Shown here: one piece after another, positions 53,404 through 61,920 of the stretch | Position numbering within the stretch: the stretch's first letter is position 1 | How the letters are laid out: the number at the start of each line of letters is the position of its first letter | Assembly (NCBI GenBank): GCA_016212925.1 | Contig: JACRDF010000031.1 | Location: 62,001-126,000, forward strand | Reading direction: 5' to 3' | Source: Desulfomonile tiedjei | Lineage (GTDB): Bacteria; Desulfobacterota; Desulfomonilia; Desulfomonilales; Desulfomonilaceae | Length of the DNA: 64,000 nt | Notes under the pieces: model-generated | What the model saw: only the letters and a program-made list of their open reading frames with translations | The model's database searches: none | Told to the model about the DNA's origin: nothing | Position numbers and translations under genes: made by a program

Positions 53404-56162
53404 TTTATCACATCAACGGCAAGACCTTCTCCAGAGAGCCGCGGCCCGGGCAGTGCCTGCGGACCTTCCTGCGCGATCTGGGGTGGCTCGGAGTCAAGAA
53501 GGGATGCGATGCCGGCGATTGCGGAGCATGCACAGTCTGGCTCGATGGCGTTCCCGTCCACAGTTGCCTGGTGCCGGCATTCCGCGCTGCGGGCCGACAG
53601 GTGACGACGATCGAGGGATTAGCCGTCGATGGAGAACTCCATCCCGTGCAGCAGGCGTTTATCGACGCACAGGGTTTCCAGTGCGGATTCTGTACAGCGG
53701 GGCTTACCATGACCGCTGCCAGCCTCAACGAGGAAGACCGCAAGGACTTGCCGCACATGCTCAAGGGCAATCTCTGCCGTTGTACCGGATACCACTCGAT
53801 CGAGGACGCGATCGGTGGAATGAAGGCGATTGAGGAACCGCAGCCGGGAGAGGCGTTCGGCAGCAGCGTCGCGGCGCCGGCATCCGCAGCAATCGTCACG
53901 GGAAAGGAGCCCTATACCCTCGACATGCACATGGACGGACTGCTGCACCTTAGACTGCTCCGGTCACCGCACGCGCACGCGCGGATTGTGTCTATTCGCA
54001 AGGAACGCTCATTGGCGGTTCCCGGTGTCCACGCGGTCTTCACGTGGGAGGATGTCCCGCGGCGGCTGTTTACCAGGGCCAATCACGACGATTATCACTC
54101 CGATCCCAACGACACGTACATTCTGGACAACGTGGTCCGTCACGTGGGTCAGAGCGTCGCGGCCGTGGTGGCGGACAGCGTGGGAGCTGCAGAGGAGGGA
54201 TGCCGCCGCCTGGAGGTGGACTATCAATTGCTGCCGGCTGTTTTCGATCCGGAGGAAGCGATGCGCGTCGGCGCTCCGGTCCTTCACGACAAGGGCGCCG
54301 AGTCCCGTATCCAGCGACCGGGTCGAAACATCTTGCTCGAACTCCACGGCGGCGTTGGCGACGTTGAGGCCGCTTTCGCGCAGGCGGATGTCCTCCACGA
54401 AGCGACCTATTCTACGCCCCGAGCCCAGCATGCTCATCTCGAGACGCACTGCACGACCGCGTGGATCGACGAAAACCAGCGTCTGAATGTCCGGACCAGC
54501 ACACAGACCCCTTTCCTTACCAAGGCAAAGCTGTGCTATCTCTTCGGCCTCTATCCGAACAGCGTGCGTGTGTTCACCGAGCGCGTCGGCGGCGGATTCG
54601 GCGCGAAGCAGGAAATGGTGACAGAGGATATTTGCGCCCTCGCCACGATCAAGACAGGCAAGCCGGTCCAGTTGGAGTACACCAGGGAGGAGCAATTCTT
54701 CGGCGCCACCACGCGGCATCCGATGAAGATCCACGTGAAGGTCGGGGCAAAACGGGACGGCACGCTGACCGCCCTCCATTTACGAATCGTTTCTAACACG
54801 GGGGCCTACGGCACGCATGGCGGCTCAGTACTCTTCCATTCCACGGGCGAATCGGTTTCGGTCTATCATTGCCCGAACAAGAAGATCGACGCCTACGCGG
54901 TTTACACCAACACGGTCCCCGCCGGGGCATTTCGCGGCTACGGGCTGTCGCAGACAATTTTTGCGGTCGAGTCGGCGATGGACGAACTCGCCCGGGGCTT
55001 GAACATGGACCCCATCGAGTTCCGACATCGAAATGTCGTACACCCCGGCGATCCGATGACGTCGCTGGGCTGTGAGCCGGACGACCTGGACTACGGAAGC
55101 TATGGACTGGACCAGTGCCTCGATCTGGCGCGCGACGCTCTCGCCCGAGGCAATGGACTTGCCTGCCCCGAGGGAGATGAGTGGCTGGCTGGGAAGGGTG
55201 TCGCGCTGGCAATGATTGCTTGTACGCCGCCCCTCGAGCATCGTTCCGAAGCGGGTCTCAGCCTGGAGGCTGATGGCAAGTACCACCTGACAATCGGGTC
55301 GCCGGAATTCGGCAATGGTTCAACCACGGTCCGCCGACAGATTATCGCCACGGTTCTCGGCACTTCCCCGGAGAGCGTGTTCTCAATCCAGTCTGACACC
55401 GATCGCACGGGCTATGATACCGGGCCGTTCGGCAGCGCCGGAACGACCGTGGCTGGAAAGGCGGTGCATCAGGCGGCAGAATCCCTTCGGGAGCGGATCT
55501 TGGATTTCGCTGCCCGGCATTGCGGTACCAGCCGCGACAAATGCCGGCTGGAATCGGATGCTGTTGTTTGCGATGGCGCCAGGATCGGGCTGGTTGATCT
55601 TCACAACGCGGCATTGCAGGCGGGACAGCTTCTGCAGGTCGTACGCAAGGCCTATGGAACGCCGCGCACAGTGGCTTTTAACGTTCACGGTTTCCGGATC
55701 GCGGTCCATCGCGTTACAGGGGAAATCAAAATCCTCCAGAGCGTTCAAGCAGTTGATGCCGGAGTGGTGATCAATCCGCGGCAACTCCAGGGCCAGGTCG
55801 AAGGCGCTATTGCCCAGGGACTGGGATGGGCCCTTTACGAAAAAATGGTTTTCGACCAGGAGGGACGGGTCGTTAACCCGACATTCCGTCACTACCGCAT
55901 CCCGGCTTACGCCGATGTCCCACGCAGCGAGGTCTATTTTGCACGGACAACGGATGTCTTTGGCCCCCTGGGTGCCAAGAGCATGAGCGAAGCTCCGATC
56001 AACCCGGTAGCCCCGGCGCTGGCCAACGCTTTGGCCGATGCCACCGGCATCCGCTTTCATGAACTTCCCCTGGCCCCCGATCACATCTACAGCGTCATCC
56101 TCGGGAAACACCCACCGGCGAACGACGGCGCACCCGATCAGAGGGTATCGCCTGGCGCCTGA
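53400..56162 (+). CDS. Fused [2Fe-2S]/molybdopterin subunit of xanthine dehydrogenase family
   Basis: 920 residues. Residues 1-155 form the small subunit: plant-type [2Fe-2S] cysteines C36, C41, C44, C56 and the second cluster C95, C98, C126, C128. The molybdopterin subunit follows (about 165-900): GRVGGGFGAKQE-like RVGGGFGAKQEMV, GAFRGYGLSQ, DTDRTGYDTGPFGSAGTT, and catalytic Glu in GAKSMSEAPINPVAPA. In many bacteria these are separate genes. With guaD upstream, hypoxanthine/xanthine oxidation is the likely role. Urate-processing genes are absent. Confidence 0.9.
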   Translation: MIYHINGKTFSREPRPGQCLRTFLRDLGWLGVKKGCDAGDCGACTVWLDGVPVHSCLVPAFRAAGRQVTTIEGLAVDGELHPVQQAFIDAQGFQCGFCTAGLTMTAASLNEEDRKDLPHMLKGNLCRCTGYHSIEDAIGGMKAIEEPQPGEAFGSSVAAPASAAIVTGKEPYTLDMHMDGLLHLRLLRSPHAHARIVSIRKERSLAVPGVHAVFTWEDVPRRLFTRANHDDYHSDPNDTYILDNVVRHVGQSVAAVVADSVGAAEEGCRRLEVDYQLLPAVFDPEEAMRVGAPVLHDKGAESRIQRPGRNILLELHGGVGDVEAAFAQADVLHEATYSTPRAQHAHLETHCTTAWIDENQRLNVRTSTQTPFLTKAKLCYLFGLYPNSVRVFTERVGGGFGAKQEMVTEDICALATIKTGKPVQLEYTREEQFFGATTRHPMKIHVKVGAKRDGTLTALHLRIVSNTGAYGTHGGSVLFHSTGESVSVYHCPNKKIDAYAVYTNTVPAGAFRGYGLSQTIFAVESAMDELARGLNMDPIEFRHRNVVHPGDPMTSLGCEPDDLDYGSYGLDQCLDLARDALARGNGLACPEGDEWLAGKGVALAMIACTPPLEHRSEAGLSLEADGKYHLTIGSPEFGNGSTTVRRQIIATVLGTSPESVFSIQSDTDRTGYDTGPFGSAGTTVAGKAVHQAAESLRERILDFAARHCGTSRDKCRLESDAVVCDGARIGLVDLHNAALQAGQLLQVVRKAYGTPRTVAFNVHGFRIAVHRVTGEIKILQSVQAVDAGVVINPRQLQGQVEGAIAQGLGWALYEKMVFDQEGRVVNPTFRHYRIPAYADVPRSEVYFARTTDVFGPLGAKSMSEAPINPVAPALANALADATGIRFHELPLAPDHIYSVILGKHPPANDGAPDQRVSPGA

Positions 56163-56240
56163 TCGGCAGGCCGCAGAACACGGCGAGAAGACGAAACGGC
56201 CGTCCCAGCATTTTATTGTTTGAGATGCGTGAGGAGCCAA

Positions 56241-56285
56241 CTGGAAATCCTTGTGGCGGCGGTTCGATTCCGCCCCTCGGCACCA
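56241..56285 (+). repeat. tRNA-Phe 3' fragment, copy 2 (candidate att site)
   Basis: 45 bases aligning without gaps to 48241-48285 with five differences; includes the CCA end. The T-arm changes to GGCGG/CCGCC, still fully paired. No D-arm or acceptor 5' strand is present upstream, so it is not a tRNA gene. Followed by its own terminator. Confidence 0.88.
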
Positions 56286-56296
56286 TGGGAATACTT

Positions 56297-56330
56297 AAGG
56301 GTTCAAGAGATTTCTTGAACCCTTTTTCTT
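56297..56330 (+). terminator. Intrinsic terminator after tRNA fragment 2
   Basis: AAGGGTTCAAGA, loop GATT, TCTTGAACCCTT, then TTTCTTTT. 12-bp perfect stem. Confidence 0.88.
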
Positions 56331-56573
56331 TTGTGGAAACCTTTGAAGACTTGAAAATCACAAAGCCACCAAGTATTCTCGGCAATCCGGCGATATCGTC
56401 GCGTTACAGGAAGACGCACTAGGCATTGCATTTGGCTCAGCGGAGGACGCGGGGCGAACTCTTGTCTACAGACCGCTCCGCTGACTCGAAACTTCAGAAC
56501 GTGGCAAGAATGTGCTAATTTGTTTCGGGCCCGCGGCGGCAGGCCATCGTTGAACCGAGCAGTTAGGCAAAGT

Positions 56574-57752
56574 ATGTCGGCAAACGTCTCCCTCTCTTGG
56601 GGAAAAAAGCTGGTTTTCGCAATTGTTACCATCGTGGGGCTCCTGGTGTTGGTGGAAGCGGCATCGCGTTCTCTGCGGGCTAACCTGCCTTCTTATTGGA
56701 ACTACCGGGACCGTCTCACCAACGCAGCTTACACAAGCAAGCCTTGGTTCAGTGAGGGATTCCTCCAAGCGTCCTTTGTTCAACCCGGCGGTTGGCATAC
56801 ACCTGAAGGAACGCGTCTTATTCTTCCACGTGACTACTCCGACCGGTACTTCACGGTCACGGGCGGAGTCCGAAAGACCACAGGTTTTGTGAGGAATCCT
56901 CGCGTGCCGTTTGGTGGACGTATTTGTATTTTTGGAGGCTCGACCACTTATTGCTCCGAAGTGCCTGACGATTTGACTTGGCCCAGCCAACTCCAGAACC
57001 TCATAAACAAGGCCGTTCCCGATGCTCAGTTTGAGGTAATTAACTATGGCGTAACATCGGTCAACTCCTATCAGGAGTTGGAAAGGCAGCGTCTGGAGCT
57101 TTCCAGAGGCGACGCACCCGCTCTCTGTATTTTTTTGAATGGAGCGAACGACGTTATTCAGGGTGTTGTCTGCAAGCAGCCTCGTGGCACGATTTATGAA
57201 ACTTTGGCAGATCGGGAGGCGCGGTGGACTGTCAAGATTCGTCGCCGTTTGGCTTTTGTCGATCTGGCTGCAGGCGAGTGGGCACGGCTGAAGCGGAATA
57301 ACCAGGGCGACTTGCCCGATCATTTGCAGAATGCCGGCATTGTGAGCGACTTGGTTAAGCAGACTTCGGAAAATTATGAAAAAAACATGCGCGACGCAGC
57401 GAGCGCCTGCGCCGGTCGCGGGTGCCAGGTTTTTGTCTTTTTGCAGCCTGGTCTGTATACAATCGATCGGCCTTTGACCGCTCACGAAACGGAAGTCTTA
57501 TCCAGATGTCATGTTGCTTACGGTCATGTTTTCAAGGTCACCTACCCGGCACTGAGGGACGCAATAGGCAGGCTAAAGGAATCGGGTCTTGCGGCGCACG
57601 ATGCCTCAGGAATTCTTGACGCCAACCGGGCGCCTATTTTCCTCGACGCTTTTCACGTGGAGAGTGCCGGAAACGCGATCATCGCGGAATATGTGGCCGG
57701 AATCATCGGGCCGAGCCTTTCAGAGGCAGCTCGCAAAGCCACCGGCCACTGA
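56574..57752 (+). CDS. Membrane-anchored SGNH hydrolase-like protein
   Basis: About 392 residues (ATG at 56574; the frame is open from 56520). One membrane helix (about 12-32), then an SGNH domain: block I IFGGSTTYC in place of GDS, block III FLNGANDV (GxND), block V DAFHVESAGN (DxxH). Probably an O-acyl esterase or acyl transferase acting on a surface glycan, as in similar loci; inference. First gene of cassette 2; the next gene starts 43 bases on. Confidence 0.8.
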   Translation: MSANVSLSWGKKLVFAIVTIVGLLVLVEAASRSLRANLPSYWNYRDRLTNAAYTSKPWFSEGFLQASFVQPGGWHTPEGTRLILPRDYSDRYFTVTGGVRKTTGFVRNPRVPFGGRICIFGGSTTYCSEVPDDLTWPSQLQNLINKAVPDAQFEVINYGVTSVNSYQELERQRLELSRGDAPALCIFLNGANDVIQGVVCKQPRGTIYETLADREARWTVKIRRRLAFVDLAAGEWARLKRNNQGDLPDHLQNAGIVSDLVKQTSENYEKNMRDAASACAGRGCQVFVFLQPGLYTIDRPLTAHETEVLSRCHVAYGHVFKVTYPALRDAIGRLKESGLAAHDASGILDANRAPIFLDAFHVESAGNAIIAEYVAGIIGPSLSEAARKATGH

Positions 57753-57795
57753 CCATCCACGAAATCGTACGGTGCGGCGTCAAGACGGAGTTACG

Positions 57796-58797
57796 ATGGC
57801 TTCAGATCACCTCGAATGGCTGAATAGCATTCTGAGCTGCCCCAGCACGGGTTCGCCCACTCGGTATGACGGAAGCGGGTTTGTGAGTGTGGGCCGCCCT
57901 TCTATCAGGTTTCCTATCGAGGCAGGCATTTTGAGGGCCTTCCTGCCCGTCGAAGGAGATGACGTTGCCGTGCTGATGGAAGATTTCTACAGCCATCATC
58001 CGTTTCCGAACTACGATGAAATGGAGACGATAGGTTCTCTGCTGGAGAAAAGCTTTGCTCGTCGCTTTTCCGATCTCTTGAACCGTTCGATACCGCCCCT
58101 TACCACGGTTCTCGAAGCGGGATGCGGTACAGGGCAGCTTGGAAATTTCTTGAGCATTGCCAACCGGCGGGTACTCTCTTGCGACATGACCTGGAACTCG
58201 CTCAAACTTGGTCAGGAATTCAAGGATCGTAACGGCCTGACAAACGTCACGTTTGCCCAGATGAATCTTTTCAGGCTTCCTCTTCTTCAGGAGAGTTTTG
58301 ACGTCGTGATTTGCACCGGCGTGTTGCATCATACTTCCGATCCCAAGAAGGGATTTCAAGGGCTCGTGCGCTTTGTTAAACCAGGGGGGCATATTATCAT
58401 AGGCCTCTACAATTCCCTCGGACGCCTTAAGAACCGCCTGCTGGCATGGCTTTCGTGGATTGGCGGTGAGCGAGTGCTGGCCGTAGAGCCATATTTACGA
58501 AAGCATCCCATGGACGAAGAAAAAAGGCGCGCTTGGGCTATGGACCAGTACCGCAACCCGCACGAATCGCGGCATACCATGGATGAGGTGCTGGGATGGT
58601 TCGACCAAGCAGGAATCAGGTTCATTCGAGCGATTCCCAGCACAATTCCCGGTGATGAGTCCACTTGGGATTACAGGCGATCCCTTTTCGAACCGGAGTC
58701 ATCGGGCACACACTTAGGCCGAATAGTAACGCAGATGCACCAAATGGTTAACGACGTAGAGGGCGGGCTCTTCATCATGATCGGAAAGAAGCAATAA
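57796..58797 (+). CDS. SAM-dependent methyltransferase
   Basis: 333 residues from the ATG at 57796 with GGAG upstream; the frame is open 69 codons earlier but overlaps the SGNH gene. An N-terminal segment with CPSTGS, then class I motif I VLEAGCGTGQLGNF (about 112-125), motif VVICTGVLHHTSDP, and LVRFVKPGGHIII. A conserved C-terminal extension (about 235-333) may bind the acceptor. Substrate unknown. Same operon as the SGNH and carbamoyltransferase genes. Confidence 0.85.
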   Translation: MASDHLEWLNSILSCPSTGSPTRYDGSGFVSVGRPSIRFPIEAGILRAFLPVEGDDVAVLMEDFYSHHPFPNYDEMETIGSLLEKSFARRFSDLLNRSIPPLTTVLEAGCGTGQLGNFLSIANRRVLSCDMTWNSLKLGQEFKDRNGLTNVTFAQMNLFRLPLLQESFDVVICTGVLHHTSDPKKGFQGLVRFVKPGGHIIIGLYNSLGRLKNRLLAWLSWIGGERVLAVEPYLRKHPMDEEKRRAWAMDQYRNPHESRHTMDEVLGWFDQAGIRFIRAIPSTIPGDESTWDYRRSLFEPESSGTHLGRIVTQMHQMVNDVEGGLFIMIGKKQ

Positions 58798-58856
58798 AAA
58801 CACCGTTCGCGGACGAAGAGACATATGCCCCTTCTTGTGGAAATTATTGCGAAGAG

Positions 58857-58949
58857 ATGCGGGACGTCATGGAAAGTGTAGATTGCATTAGTCAGGAAGG
58901 AGAGCGAGCACTGGAAGCAATCCAAAAGGAAAAGGGCAAGTCCGCATGA
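58857..58949 (+). CDS. Possible small peptide gene overlapping carbamoyltransferase start
   Basis: 30 codons (MRDVMESVDCISQEGERALE...) whose stop overlaps the next ATG (ATGA). The frame is open further upstream back into the methyltransferase end with protein-like, Cys-containing content, but lacks a start codon there. No convincing ribosome site. Could be a leader peptide for coupling or a chance frame. Confidence 0.3.
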   Translation: MRDVMESVDCISQEGERALEAIQKEKGKSA

Positions 58950-60766
58950 CCACGTACATCCTGGGCATTTCGGCATTCTATCATGACAGCGCAGCGTGTT
59001 TGGTGGCGGATGGCCAAATTGTCGCCGCGGCTCAGGAAGAACGCTTTTCCAGGAAGAAAGGGGATGACCGTTTTCCGGAAAAGGCCGTAGAGTATTGCCT
59101 TGCAGAAGCTGGGATCACGGGATCGCAGCTTTTTGCGGTAGCCTACTATGACAAACCTGTGCTTACCTTCAGCAGATTGCTTCAATCGTACCTCGAAACG
59201 CCCTGGATCAGTTTCAAGAGCTTTAGGGTCAGTCTGCCGCTATGGTTGAATCAGAAGCTGCATATACCGGCCGTGATTTCGAAAAACATCCCGGGGTTTG
59301 AAGGCGAGATGTTTTTCTCGCGGCACCATGAGTCACACGCGGCCTCGTCCTTTTTTTGCAGCCCCTTTGAGGAAGCGGCAATCGTGGTTGTGGACGGGGT
59401 GGGTGAGTGGGCCTGCACTTCCATAGGCAAGGGTATGGGAAACAGGATCGAAATGCTCAGAGAGGTGCATTTCCCTCACTCACTGGGCTTGTTCTATTCC
59501 GCTATGACTCAGTATTTGGGTTTCAAGGTAAATTTTGACGAATATAAGGTCATGGGGCTGGCTCCGTATGGGACTCCGAAATATGTGAACCTGATTCTGG
59601 ACAACATCTTGGACCTGAAAAGCGATGGGTCCTGTGCGCTGAATCTCAAATACTTCGATTTCGTCCACGGGCTTTCCATGATCAATGACCAACTGTGCAC
59701 GGTGACCGAACATGCGGTCAGGAAACCCGAGTCGGAGCTGGATCAGTTTCATATGGATTTCGCCGCGTCGGTTCAAGCCATTACTACAGAAGCGATGCTG
59801 CGGCTGGCTAGGACAGCCAAGGACCTGACCGGTGCCGCCAACCTGTGCCTAGCAGGAGGGGTAGCATTGAACTGTGTGGCCAACGGGGTCATTCATCGCG
59901 AGCACTTGTTCGAGGAGATTTATATTCAGCCGGCTGCAGGAGATGCCGGCGGGGCCGTCGGCGCTGCACTACAAGTTTGGTACGAGGCCCTGGAAAACAA
60001 ACGGACTGCATCGAAGGATGCTATGAACGGGGCATATCTTGGCCCGGCTATTCAGACGGATAGCGCCGGAACATACCTGAACGCCATGAATCAGCCGTAC
60101 ATCGAGGTGGATCAGGCCCTGCTGCCCAAGCAAATCGCCGGGTGGCTTGCGGAAGGACTTATAGTGGGCCTTTGCCAAGGCCGAATGGAATTTGGGCCCA
60201 GGGCGCTGGGGGCACGCAGTGTGTTGGGCGATCCCCGGGACGCGAAGAACCAAACGAGGATCAACTTGAAGATCAAGTACAGGGAATCGTTCCGTCCTTT
60301 TGCTCCCGCTGTGCTGGAAGACCATTCCCAAGACTTTTTCGAGATGGATGCTCCGAGCCCTTATATGCTCATGGTGGTCCCGATCCGGCAGGACCGTCGC
60401 CTGAACGAGGAACAGAACCTAAAAGAGACGGGGTTTGCCAAGCTGAAGGTCGTTCGTTCCGAGGTGCCGGCCATAACCCATGTGGACTACTCCGTCCGCC
60501 TTCAAACCACCACCAGCGAGCGCAACGGTTGCTTCTGGCAGATCATCAAGGAGTTCCACAACCTTACGGGCTGCCCCATGATCGTAAACACCAGCTTCAA
60601 TCTGCGTGGCGAACCCATCGTATGTGACCATATAGATGCCTACCACTGTTTTTCGATGAGCGACATGGATGTTCTGGTACTTGAGAACTTCGTGGTTACC
60701 AAGCCCGGCCTGGAGCTAAACTACCCAGAAGGAAGCCTTAAAGAAATGCCAAAGAGTGAAGGATGA
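58946..60766 (+). CDS. NodU/CmcH-type O-carbamoyltransferase
   Basis: 606 residues. N-terminal Kae1-like domain (about 1-365): GISAFYHDSAACLV, EERFSRKKGD, RHHESHAASSFF, VVDGVGEW, and YKVMGLAPYG. C-terminal domain (about 390-600): GRMEFGPRALGARSVLGDPRD, SFRPFAP, and VNTSFNLRGEPIV. Transfers carbamoyl from carbamoyl phosphate to a hydroxyl of a sugar or natural product via carbamoyladenylate. Followed directly by SxtJ and DUF5989 genes. Confidence 0.92.
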   Translation: MTTYILGISAFYHDSAACLVADGQIVAAAQEERFSRKKGDDRFPEKAVEYCLAEAGITGSQLFAVAYYDKPVLTFSRLLQSYLETPWISFKSFRVSLPLWLNQKLHIPAVISKNIPGFEGEMFFSRHHESHAASSFFCSPFEEAAIVVVDGVGEWACTSIGKGMGNRIEMLREVHFPHSLGLFYSAMTQYLGFKVNFDEYKVMGLAPYGTPKYVNLILDNILDLKSDGSCALNLKYFDFVHGLSMINDQLCTVTEHAVRKPESELDQFHMDFAASVQAITTEAMLRLARTAKDLTGAANLCLAGGVALNCVANGVIHREHLFEEIYIQPAAGDAGGAVGAALQVWYEALENKRTASKDAMNGAYLGPAIQTDSAGTYLNAMNQPYIEVDQALLPKQIAGWLAEGLIVGLCQGRMEFGPRALGARSVLGDPRDAKNQTRINLKIKYRESFRPFAPAVLEDHSQDFFEMDAPSPYMLMVVPIRQDRRLNEEQNLKETGFAKLKVVRSEVPAITHVDYSVRLQTTTSERNGCFWQIIKEFHNLTGCPMIVNTSFNLRGEPIVCDHIDAYHCFSMSDMDVLVLENFVVTKPGLELNYPEGSLKEMPKSEG

Positions 60767-60770
60767 CAGG

Positions 60771-61184
60771 ATGGAGACAGGGTCTCGTGAGTTATTATCA
60801 AAGTATGAACGATCGGCTCTAATTAGAGCCGGATGTGGATTAGCCATCGCGGCCATCGTTCTATTCTGGCTGTTCGACGGCCCTAGAATAGTTTGGTTCC
60901 TGGCAGTCTTGAGTGCTACCGCCTTGATAGGTGGGGCCGTAGGCCGAGGGCTAGGGTACAACATCTATCTGATATTGAACCTGGGAGCCGAGATTCTTGG
61001 AAAGGCAGTTTCGTTCTTGATGGTCGTCATCATCTACATGCTTGGGATCGGCGTCTTTGGATCGCTGCTGCGACTAGTGGGCATGGACCGTTTGCAGCGA
61101 GATTGGCAGGAAAACCGGCTCAAGACGAGCATGTTCGTCCATCCTCCCAAGACGACTAAGGAATCATTGCGGAGGCAGAGTTGA
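60771..61184 (+). CDS. SxtJ-family membrane protein
   Basis: 137 residues from the ATG at 60771 (AAGGA upstream); a GTG at 60756 would overlap the carbamoyltransferase. Two or three membrane helices (about 18-55, 70-95) with the charged C-terminal tail WQENRLKTSMFVHP. This matches the small SxtJ family first named in saxitoxin loci, where it also sits beside a carbamoyltransferase; the biochemical role is unknown. Stop overlaps the next ATG. Confidence 0.75.
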   Translation: METGSRELLSKYERSALIRAGCGLAIAAIVLFWLFDGPRIVWFLAVLSATALIGGAVGRGLGYNIYLILNLGAEILGKAVSFLMVVIIYMLGIGVFGSLLRLVGMDRLQRDWQENRLKTSMFVHPPKTTKESLRRQS

Positions 61185-61360
61185 TGGATACACGGAAAAC
61201 GAAGCAATCCAGCCACGGTCTACTAGCAGAATACCTTTACTTTTTGCGCACATATAAGATGTGGTGGCTTGCCCCTCTCTTCGTCCTGATCGCTGTGTTG
61301 GGTGTGTTCGTTGTGACGCTCGGATCAAAGGCGGCTTTGATGATCTACGCACTCTTCTAG
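61184..61360 (+). CDS. DUF5989 short membrane protein
   Basis: 58 residues (MDTRKTKQSSHGLLAEYLYF...) starting on the A of the SxtJ TGA. An N-terminal basic/amphipathic part, then EYLYFLRTYKMWWLAPLF and one membrane helix, ending SKAALMIYALF. The FLR-x-KWWL-P motif and the terminal IYxLF are typical of DUF5989, which usually accompanies SxtJ and carbamoyltransferases. Function unknown. Confidence 0.8.
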   Translation: MDTRKTKQSSHGLLAEYLYFLRTYKMWWLAPLFVLIAVLGVFVVTLGSKAALMIYALF

Positions 61361-61449
61361 GCCCCTCGAACCGCCCGACCGACATTTTGGCAACGGCCTT
61401 CGCCGTGATAACACACTGTTATTGGTGTATTTGGTGCTGGAGAAACGTC

Positions 61450-61494
61450 CTAAGAATCCTTGTGTCGGTGGTTCGATTCCGGCCCTCGGCACCA
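61450..61494 (+). repeat. tRNA-Phe 3' fragment, copy 3 (candidate att site)
   Basis: 45 bases aligning to 48241-48285 with three differences, ending in CCA. The following bases (CAAAGAATCCCGC) also resemble those after the intact tRNA (GCAAAGAATCCCGC), so this copy keeps more of the native downstream flank than copy 2. Confidence 0.88.
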
Positions 61495-61505
61495 GAAATC
61501 CAAAG

Positions 61506-61549
61506 AATCCCGCGTAGTCTGCTAATCAGAACGACGCGGGATTTTTTTG
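61506..61549 (+). terminator. Intrinsic terminator after tRNA fragment 3
   Basis: AATCCCGCGT and ACGCGGGATT, 10-bp stem with an 18-base loop, then a seven-T run. The left arm matches the tRNA-Phe terminator at 48298. The MNT gene's stop (minus strand) lies in the loop, so the hairpin also overlaps its 3' end. Confidence 0.85.
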
Positions 61550-61920
61550 TTTGACGTAGTGTCGTGATGGACCCAAACCGTTTCCCGCTCCAGAGTGAGC
61601 ACGAATCGTCCACGGTGCTGTCTAAACGATTCCCATTCTTCCAGCGTGTACACAATAATTTGTGCCGGCACAGGCAGTTGATCTACTTCCCAGTTCAGAG
61701 ACCGTCTTTCAAAGACATCCTCGGCGCTACCCACTATAGCGATCAGATCCAGATCGCTCCCAACGCCCCAATCACCTCGAGCATATGAGCCGAAGTACCC
61801 GAGTTTGATTGCCTCGGGATGCCGTTTCACTATATGTCCGGCCCAAACACGGACCGCTTTATCCACTTCGTGGCGATTGGGCCATTTGAACACTGGCGAA
61901 CTCAATGATCTCACCGGCAT
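61522..61920 (-). CDS. MNT-type minimal nucleotidyltransferase (antitoxin)
   Basis: About 132 residues from the ATG at 61920; 17 more codons are open upstream. The nucleotidyltransferase signature is FGSYARGDWGVGSDLDLI. Minimal NTases paired with HEPN proteins neutralise them by adenylylation or binding. Overlaps the HEPN gene by about 60 bases, unusually deep for this pair, so a later internal start (TTG or GTG) is possible. The C-terminal residues read into the terminator at the att-like repeat. Confidence 0.82.
   Translation of the reverse strand: MPVRSLSSPVFKWPNRHEVDKAVRVWAGHIVKRHPEAIKLGYFGSYARGDWGVGSDLDLIAIVGSAEDVFERRSLNWEVDQLPVPAQIIVYTLEEWESFRQHRGRFVLTLERETVWVHHDTTSNKKIPRRSD

Noticed and set aside
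56241-56285. Second tRNA-Phe gene
   Set aside because: Only the 3' 45 bases are present; no D-arm, no acceptor 5' strand and no anticodon GAA loop context upstream.
56466-57485. 339-codon frame antisense to the SGNH hydrolase gene
   Set aside because: Same argument; SGNH blocks I, III and V are clear on the plus strand.
48286-61449. Integrase or phage genes expected for a tRNA-bounded island
   Set aside because: Every supported frame was inspected and none has tyrosine or serine recombinase features; reported as absent rather than forced.
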